Below are positions 5,201 through 10,338 of a stretch of DNA of 10,338 nucleotides, piece by piece (the first letter of the stretch is position 1; every line of letters begins with the position of its first letter). Position numbers and translations under genes: made by a program. The stretch is from Oscillospiraceae bacterium (lineage in GTDB: Bacteria > Bacillota > Clostridia > Oscillospirales > Ruminococcaceae): the NCBI GenBank assembly GCA_031260615.1, contig JAISLG010000035.1, forward strand, positions 1 through 10,338, in the 5' to 3' direction. Below the pieces are notes generated by a model. That model was not told the DNA's origin and ran no database searches. It saw only the letters and a list, made by a program, of their open reading frames with translations.

Positions 5201-5812
5201 ATGAATATAAATAAAAAAAAATATGCTGCAATTCGGCTCACTGTATGCGGAGTGCTTGCCGCGCTGTCGATTATATTTTACACACTGCTTGAATTTCCCG
5301 TGCCGGGAGCGTATGGATTTTTGAAAGTAAACCCGTCTGACATACCCGCAATACTCGCCGGGATATTCCTGTCCCCGTTTTACGCAATCGGTGTCATTGC
5401 AATACGGTGCATTGTGCATTTGATGAACACGACTACGGGCGGACTCGGTGAAGTAGTGGATTTTGTCATTGCTATTGCATCTGTGCTAATGTTCATACTG
5501 CCCGTGAAACTCATACAGCTTAAACCTGACTTGACCGCGAAACGCACAGCAATATCGTACATTGTCGGGGTTTTAGCCGCTACTGTTGCGGCGGTAATCG
5601 CGGGTGCGCTCATAAACCTTGTTACGTTCAAGGCGTTTATGGGGCTTATGGCACCCACAGTACCCGTGAATTGGGCGATGACTAAGGACTTTATACTGTT
5701 CGGCGGCACGCCTTGTACATTACTCCGCTCCGCGCTTAACTTCGGGGCGGCTGTCGTAATATGCCCCATTCTCGCCCCGACGTTAAAAAGAATATACTCC
5801 TTATCGGTATAA
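5201..5812 (+). CDS. ECF transporter S component, RibU-like
   Basis: This is a substrate-binding membrane subunit of an energy-coupling factor vitamin transporter. It would dock on a shared EcfT/EcfA module not encoded here. The product is hydrophobic, with about five or six membrane segments near 12-31, 47-67, 86-104, 117-142 and 173-195. The pattern after helix 1, GFLKVNPSDIPAILAGIFLSPFYA (39-62), followed by HLMNTTTGGLGEVVDF (73-88), resembles the RibU branch, where riboflavin is the known ligand. The actual substrate cannot be fixed. The ATG at 5201 (MNINKKKYAAIRLTV) is preferred over an in-frame TTG at 5171, because the basic N-terminus and first helix start there. No clear Shine-Dalgarno is seen. 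The last residues, IYSLSV, and the stop are supplied by the 5792-5860 repeat element. Confidence 0.85.
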   Translation: MNINKKKYAAIRLTVCGVLAALSIIFYTLLEFPVPGAYGFLKVNPSDIPAILAGIFLSPFYAIGVIAIRCIVHLMNTTTGGLGEVVDFVIAIASVLMFILPVKLIQLKPDLTAKRTAISYIVGVLAATVAAVIAGALINLVTFKAFMGLMAPTVPVNWAMTKDFILFGGTPCTLLRSALNFGAAVVICPILAPTLKRIYSLSV

Positions 5813-5860
5813 GTCGCACTACCGCAAAAACGCGGAGTGTTTTTGTAGTGTTGCGGTATA
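5792..5860 (+). repeat. Dispersed ~70-bp structured element, copy 2
   Basis: This is the partner of 2576-2645 (roughly 85% alike by eye, with two one-base indels). Fold 1 pairs ACTCC (5796-5800) with GGAGT (5834-5838), encloses CGGTA (5805-5809) with TACCG (5820-5824), and is followed by five T residues. Fold 2 pairs TACCGCAA (5820-5827) with TTGCGGTA (5851-5858), a perfect 8 bp. It begins inside the last codons of the ECF S gene and provides its stop codon (TAA at 5810-5812). A TATAAT at 5857-5862 sits on its right edge, but no -35 box is correctly spaced. It ends 18 nt before the PHP gene. Confidence 0.75.
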
Positions 5861-5878
5861 ATAAAATAGACACCCATT

Positions 5879-6583
5879 ATGAAAAGAACTGACTTTCACA
5901 CACACATACTACCGAATATCGACGACGGCGCGGCAGATGTCGCTGAGTCCGTCTGTATGTTAAAAAAACTCGCGGCTGACGGCGTGGATACTGTGTATCT
6001 AACTCCGCATTACCGCGCGGACAAACAGAGTTACGATAATTTTATAAGCGGACGCGAAATCGCGTATAACCGCTTAGTTTCTGCACTTGAAACGGAACAG
6101 GATATGCCGACACTTGTCCTCGGCGCGGAGGTACGGGCATTCGATGAATTAACAGACTTGTCGAAAGACGAGTGGCGCGGAGTATCGGCGAACAATACGA
6201 TACTGCTTGAACTGCCTTACATACCCGCCCCGAATATGGTGGCGGAGCATTTTCTGCCGTTGTTTTCGCAGATACAAGGATACGGGTTTAATATTTGCCT
6301 TGCCCATATCGAACGGTACATTGCATACGCCGAACCCGACATACTGCGCGAGATAATATCCGCCGCCGCATACCCCGCGCAACTTAACTGCGAATCCCTC
6401 GTTGCGAATCCAATCGACAAATCGCGGCTGTTCGCGGAGGAATGCCTGAAAGACGGGGTATACGGTTTTTTGGGGACAGACTCGCACAATACGCACACGC
6501 GTATGCCGCGTTTCGCGGACACGGAAAAGTACATTAGGCGGCACTTCTCGGACGCTGATTTCTTGTCGCTGATGCCAAGGTGA
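5879..6583 (+). CDS. PHP-domain protein tyrosine phosphatase, CpsB/CapC (YwqE) type
   Basis: This is a metal-dependent (Mn-type) PHP phosphatase of the family that dephosphorylates bacterial tyrosine kinases controlling capsule and exopolysaccharide synthesis. The 234-residue product (relatives are about 250) carries all metal-site motifs: DFHTHILPNIDDGA (5-18), TPHYR (42-46), GAEVR (82-86), LAHIERY (141-147) and LGTDSHN (198-204). It is cytosolic and has no signal peptide. The start lies 18 nt after the structured repeat, without a clear Shine-Dalgarno. No tyrosine kinase (CpsD/YwqD) or capsule gene is visible in the window, so the partner must lie elsewhere or the enzyme has another substrate. 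It is the last gene of the rightward group, facing the leftward activase gene. Confidence 0.88.
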   Translation: MKRTDFHTHILPNIDDGAADVAESVCMLKKLAADGVDTVYLTPHYRADKQSYDNFISGREIAYNRLVSALETEQDMPTLVLGAEVRAFDELTDLSKDEWRGVSANNTILLELPYIPAPNMVAEHFLPLFSQIQGYGFNICLAHIERYIAYAEPDILREIISAAAYPAQLNCESLVANPIDKSRLFAEECLKDGVYGFLGTDSHNTHTRMPRFADTEKYIRRHFSDADFLSLMPR

Positions 6584-6631
6584 CAAGCAACCAAACAACA
6601 AGGGGAACAGCCAAAGGCAATAATCTTAACC

Positions 6632-6703
6632 GAGGGGGCTTTGCCCCCTCACCCCCAGCAGGGGGCTACGCGCCCCCTGCACCCCGCGGCAGCGTGACGC
6701 TGC
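6632..6703. repeat. Block of three consecutive GC-rich hairpins
   Basis: Three inverted repeats follow each other in the convergent intergenic region. GAGGGGGC/GCCCCCTC (6632-6650) has 8 bp with a TTT loop, GCAGGGGGC/GCCCCCTGC (6658-6680) has 9 bp with a 5-nt loop, and GCAGCG/CGCTGC (6689-6703) has 6 bp with a TGA loop. None is followed by a T-run, so they are not standard intrinsic terminators. They look like a composite intergenic repeat element of the kind scattered in gut Clostridia. From 6704 to 6794 no gene is seen. Confidence 0.7.
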
Positions 6704-6794
6704 ACCCTTGAAGTGGCGAAAAGCAACCAAATTTATTCAGAGGGTTTGTTGGGGCGAACGCAAGTGACGGTATGCACAATATGTATTTATACAT

Positions 6795-6828
6795 AAAAAA
6801 GCAAGTCGCGAACATATTCGGGACTTGC
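6795..6828 (-). terminator. Intrinsic terminator of the activase gene
   Basis: On the minus strand, GCAAGTC and GACTTGC (6822-6828 and 6801-6807) form a stem extended, past one mismatch, by CGAA/TTCG around a 4-nt loop. The stem is followed directly by six T residues (A-run at 6795-6800 on the plus strand). It sits about 30 nt beyond the stop of the leftward gene. On the plus strand it is followed by a T-rich stretch and may weakly stop the rightward operon. Confidence 0.88.
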
Positions 6829-6858
6829 ATTGGTTTCTTTATTTTTCTTTATATATGC

Positions 6859-9800
6859 TTACTTTGCCCCGGCGAGCATAAGTTTAATCCTATTCAGCTG
6901 GTTCACCTCACTTGCCCCCGGGTCGTAGTCTACTGCTACTATGTTGCTTTCGGGGTGGCGGCGGCGTAATTCGCCGATTACGCCCTTGCCCGTGACGTGG
7001 TTGGGTAGGCACGCGAATGGTTGGATACATACGATATTGTTTACGCCTGTTTCGATTAACTCTAACATCTCCGCTGTCAAAAACCAACCCTCGCCTGCAA
7101 TGTTACCCGTTGATACCACATTTTCCGCTAATTTGCGGATATGGTCAAAATCCGTATTTTCGCCGAATTTCGGGTGCCGCGACAGTGCGTCGCGATACGG
7201 TTTTTGCAGTTTGAGGAACGCCTTGATTGCAAGGTTGCTCAGCAAATGCCGTTTTGTCGAGCAAGTCAAGTATTGGTGCCGCACATTCGCGTGGTCGGCA
7301 AGGAACAGCATAAAGCCCATTAAATCGGGTACTACTGCCTCCGCACCCTCCTTTTCGAGTACACCAACAATGTCATTGTTCGCCCCGGGGTGGTACTTGA
7401 CAAGCACCTCTCCTACTACCCCGACACGGGGCTTTTTCACGTCCGTTATCGGTAATTTGTCAAATTCAGCGAATATCTTTTCGAGGGTGCGGCGTACTGC
7501 CCCGAAGTTTACCGTTTTCAGGCTTAACTTCGCCTCCTCCGCTAACTTGTCGCGTAATTCCTGTGCGCTCCCAGCGACTACCTCGTAAGGGCGTGTGCGA
7601 TACAAGCATTTCATCAGCGCGTCCCCGTAAATTAACGACATAAACGCGCGCATTAACATAGCCACCGATTTGTGGAAACCCTTTTGCCGTTCCATTCCTT
7701 GAAAATTCAGCGATATTAACGGCGTATTGCGATACCCTCCGTCCGATAACGCCTTTTTCAACAGCCCGTAATAATTCGTTGCGCGGCACGTCCCACCCGT
7801 TTGTACTATCATTACCGAGGTATTGTCAAGGTCGTATTTGCCGCTGTCAAGCGCGTGCATTAACTGTCCCACTACCATTATCGCAGGGTAGCAGGCATCG
7901 TTGTTGACGTACTTTAACCCCGTTTCAACCGTGTCGCCGTTAAATTCTTTCAGTATCTCAAAGTTGTATCCGCTGTAATTAAATGCCGCTTCGAGTATGT
8001 CAAAATGCGACGGCGACATCTGCGGAGCAAGTATAGTATGCCGTTTCTTGAACTCTTTGGCGAAATATGGGGGTGTGTACGGCGTGTACCGTACTGTCCT
8101 CGGGCGTTTCGTGCCGCGCCGTTTCTTGTCCTCGATAACCGATATTAGCGACCGCACGCGTATCCGTGCCGCACCAAGATTGTTCACTTCGTCTATTTTG
8201 AGTACCGTATGCGTTTTCCCTGAGTTGTGCAGTATCTCCGCGCATTGCTCGATTGTTACCGCGTCAAGTCCGCACCCGAACGAGTTCAACTGTATGAGTT
8301 CCAAGTTGTCGTTCTCGCATACTACTTCCGCCGCCGTAAACAGCCGAGAATGGTACGTCCATTGGTCGGTTATCCGCAACTTGCCCTCGTGTTGCCCGAG
8401 GTGCGCTATACTGTCCTCCGACAATACCGCGTACCCGTAACCGCTTAACATTTGCGGTATCCCGTGGTTTATCTCGGGGTCGATGTGATACGGTCGCCCG
8501 GCAAGTACAATACCCTCCCCGTGCTTTTCCGCAATAATACGGAGGGTTTCCTCCCCCTTCGCGCGCAACTCCGCTCTGTACTTTTCCTGTTCTTCGTACG
8601 CTTTGGCGAGTGCAAACCCGATTTCCGCTCCCGTAATGTTCGCCGTTTTGTCAAAATAATCCTTGCCGCAAAACTCCTCTACAAGTCGCTCGGACATACG
8701 GTTAGGCTCGTATATCGGCAAGAACGGGTCAAGGAAACTAACCTCCCCCGAATGTATTTCGGGTACGCAGTTTTTGATAACCTCGCCATAAGTCGCAACA
8801 ATGGGGCAGTTGTAGTGGTTGTCGCCGCCCGTATTTGCACGCTCGTCCGTTTCAAAGGTTAAACTTGGGTAGAAGATGAATTTGATGCCGTCATTGATAA
8901 GGGACTGCACTGCCCCGTGCATTAGTTTGGCGGGGTAACAGACACTTTCAGATGGCATTGTTTCCATACCGAGGTCGAATATTCCGCGTGAACTCTCGGG
9001 GGATACGATAACCTCGTATCCGAGTTTGTCAAAGAACGTGAACCAAAACGGGTAATTCTCGTACATACCGAGTACGCGCGGTATCCCAACTTTGCCGCGT
9101 TTCGCACCGACAGTCGACTTGTAGTTAAATATCCGCTTGTACTTCCAATCGTATATATCAGGCATTTTCTCCTTGTCGGAGAGTTTTTTCTTGCCTGATA
9201 TATCGCCCTTTTCACAGCGGTTGTTTGTAACGTAAATTTCGCCGTCGGGGAATTTGGATATGGTGAGCAGACAGTTATTCGGGCATTTGCCGCACCGCGC
9301 CGACCGCTTATCCACAGTGAATTTGTCCAACTCGTCAAGCGAAAGTATAGTGGACTGTTCACCGTCCGAGAGTTTCGCGGCAATCAATGCCGCGCCGTAT
9401 GCTCCCATTAACCCAGCCTTGTCGGGGCGCACTACTTCACGCCCTGTTTCGGCTTCAAACGCGCGGAGTACACTTTCGTTAAGGAAAGTGCCGCCCTGAA
9501 CGATAACACGTTCACCCATTTGCGAGTTATCGCGGAGTCGGATTACTTTATACAGTGCGTTTTTGACGACAGACAAGGATAACCCTGCGGATATATCGGC
9601 GACTTCCGCGCCCTCTTTTTGCGCTTGTTTAACGCGGCTGTTCATAAATACGGTACTACGCGAACCTAAATCAACGGGATTTTTCGCGAGCAATCCAATC
9701 TGACTGAACTCTGCCGCCGTCATACCGAGCGCATTAGCAAAGTTTTCTATGAAACTGCCGCAACCCGAACTGCACGCCTCGTTGAGCAACAGATTATCAA

Positions 9801-10338
9801 TTTCCGCGCCTGTATTGCCCTCGGGATATTTGAGTGTAATACACTTCATATCCTGTCCGCCGATGTCGAGAATGAAGTTTACTCCCGGGAGTATTTTCTG
9901 TGCCGCCGTGCAATGCGCGACTGTTTCGACTTCGCCCTTGTCGCACCGTAATGCGGCTTTGATGAGGTGTTCGCCATAACCTGTTGTACAGACTTTGCCG
10001 ATAAACGCGCCTTTGGGGAGATTAGCATAAATGTCTTTGAGAATGTTAATAACCGCCATTAACGGGTCGCCCTTGTTGCCACCGTAATACGAGTAGATTA
10101 TCCGCGCGTCGCTGTCGATGAGCGCGGCTTTGGTAGTAGTCGAGCCTATGTCGATACCGAGGAATACTTCGCCTTTGGTATCGGCTATTTCGGACGTGGG
10201 TATTTTATGCGCGGCGTGTCGAGTTCTGAATTCTGCGAGTTTATTTTCGTTCTCGAACAAGGATGGCAAGCGTTTAACTTCGTGCGCGTAACTGTCGGAT
10301 ATATCGGTTATTTTAGTTTTGAGTTCAGTGACAGACAC
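6859..10338 (-). CDS. 2-hydroxyacyl-CoA dehydratase activase-related fusion protein (HgdC/HgdB-like), partial
   Basis: This is part of a very large protein fusing ATP-dependent activase domains with dehydratase-like domains, widespread in anaerobic Firmicutes. Its exact substrate is unknown. From the edge, residues 1-57 match the linker that normally joins two activase domains (LFENENKLAEFRTRHAAHK). Then comes an ASKHA-fold activase domain (about 58-325) with GIDIGSTTTKA (61-71), DIGGQDMK (158-165), NEACSSGCGSF (186-196) and VQGGTF. A cysteine cluster follows (CGKCPNNC 349-356, C375). Next is a DUF2229-like region (about 416-735) with SESVCYPAKLMHG (463-475), then an HgdB-like region (about 765-1155) with NDACYPA, QTGGTCRATNYYG (846-858) and IQPFACLPNHVTGKG. 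The GTG at the edge is probably not the true start, and a first activase domain of about 300 residues should lie beyond it. The Cys equivalent to HgdC C166 appears as Ser228. A terminator follows the gene. Confidence 0.93.
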   Translation of the reverse strand: MSVTELKTKITDISDSYAHEVKRLPSLFENENKLAEFRTRHAAHKIPTSEIADTKGEVFLGIDIGSTTTKAALIDSDARIIYSYYGGNKGDPLMAVINILKDIYANLPKGAFIGKVCTTGYGEHLIKAALRCDKGEVETVAHCTAAQKILPGVNFILDIGGQDMKCITLKYPEGNTGAEIDNLLLNEACSSGCGSFIENFANALGMTAAEFSQIGLLAKNPVDLGSRSTVFMNSRVKQAQKEGAEVADISAGLSLSVVKNALYKVIRLRDNSQMGERVIVQGGTFLNESVLRAFEAETGREVVRPDKAGLMGAYGAALIAAKLSDGEQSTILSLDELDKFTVDKRSARCGKCPNNCLLTISKFPDGEIYVTNNRCEKGDISGKKKLSDKEKMPDIYDWKYKRIFNYKSTVGAKRGKVGIPRVLGMYENYPFWFTFFDKLGYEVIVSPESSRGIFDLGMETMPSESVCYPAKLMHGAVQSLINDGIKFIFYPSLTFETDERANTGGDNHYNCPIVATYGEVIKNCVPEIHSGEVSFLDPFLPIYEPNRMSERLVEEFCGKDYFDKTANITGAEIGFALAKAYEEQEKYRAELRAKGEETLRIIAEKHGEGIVLAGRPYHIDPEINHGIPQMLSGYGYAVLSEDSIAHLGQHEGKLRITDQWTYHSRLFTAAEVVCENDNLELIQLNSFGCGLDAVTIEQCAEILHNSGKTHTVLKIDEVNNLGAARIRVRSLISVIEDKKRRGTKRPRTVRYTPYTPPYFAKEFKKRHTILAPQMSPSHFDILEAAFNYSGYNFEILKEFNGDTVETGLKYVNNDACYPAIMVVGQLMHALDSGKYDLDNTSVMIVQTGGTCRATNYYGLLKKALSDGGYRNTPLISLNFQGMERQKGFHKSVAMLMRAFMSLIYGDALMKCLYRTRPYEVVAGSAQELRDKLAEEAKLSLKTVNFGAVRRTLEKIFAEFDKLPITDVKKPRVGVVGEVLVKYHPGANNDIVGVLEKEGAEAVVPDLMGFMLFLADHANVRHQYLTCSTKRHLLSNLAIKAFLKLQKPYRDALSRHPKFGENTDFDHIRKLAENVVSTGNIAGEGWFLTAEMLELIETGVNNIVCIQPFACLPNHVTGKGVIGELRRRHPESNIVAVDYDPGASEVNQLNRIKLMLAGAK

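Noticed and set aside
5857..5862. TATAAT on the edge of repeat copy 2 as a promoter for the PHP gene
   Set aside because: No -35-like hexamer at 16-18 bp, and copy 1 has only TATAAA. It is not enough to call a promoter.
6632..6650. First GC-rich hairpin as the terminator of the rightward operon
   Set aside because: It is followed by ACCCCCAGCA, not a T-run, so it lacks the hallmark of intrinsic termination.
8452..8862. Plus-strand frames inside the activase gene (also 6941-7588 and 7997-8440)
   Set aside because: They lie opposite strongly conserved domain motifs and have no ribosome binding sites or recognisable products.
10336..10338. GTG at the right edge as the true start of the activase protein
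   Set aside because: The first residues match the linker between two activase domains in the giant fusion family, so the gene very likely continues past the window.

Overview
The window looks like a chromosomal piece of a Clostridia-type Firmicute, probably an uncultured gut or rumen Oscillospirales/Ruminococcaceae-like lineage. This is inferred from the gene families together: a PurO-type IMP cyclohydrolase beside purM and purN, a DUF6062-like protein, an ECF transporter S component, a CpsB/CapC-type PHP phosphatase and a giant 2-hydroxyacyl-CoA dehydratase activase fusion. GC-rich hairpin blocks and short palindromic repeats fill the intergenic gaps. No species can be named from the sequence alone.

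Layout. Bases 1-458 are non-coding: a perfect 26-bp palindrome at the edge, a 79-bp tandem repeat (about 2.6 copies), a GTAGGGGCG hairpin, then a good sigma-A-type promoter (TTGAAT, 17 bp, TATAAT) close to purM. Bases 459-6583 hold nine rightward genes that read like one operon or two abutting ones: purM, purN, two small paralogous genes of unknown function, a PurO-like IMP cyclohydrolase, a DUF6062-like double Cys/His protein, a lipoprotein derived from D-Ala-D-Ala carboxypeptidases that has lost its active site, an ECF S component resembling RibU, and a PHP-type phosphatase. Bases 6584-6794 contain three consecutive GC-rich hairpins. A strong leftward terminator at 6795-6828 ends a convergent gene (6859 to beyond 10338) for a multidomain HgdC/HgdB-like activase fusion, whose N-terminal part lies outside the window.

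How the genes fit. PurN (step 3), PurM (step 5) and PurO (the last ring closure to IMP) are all de novo purine enzymes, so the left half is a purine biosynthesis operon. The rest of the cluster (lipoprotein, ECF S, PHP) is envelope or transport related and may simply be co-transcribed.

The most unusual structure is in the middle of the pur operon. The last 14 residues of PurN are identical to the last 14 residues of the small protein encoded next to it. The shared DNA runs through the stop codon, T-tract, ribosome binding site and the next ATG. The few substitutions in the shared 14 codons are all synonymous. A second notable structure is a ~70-bp intergenic element present twice (2576-2645 and 5792-5860). 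Each copy lies just upstream of a gene, is able to form two mutually exclusive stem sets, and in one case supplies the end of the preceding reading frame.
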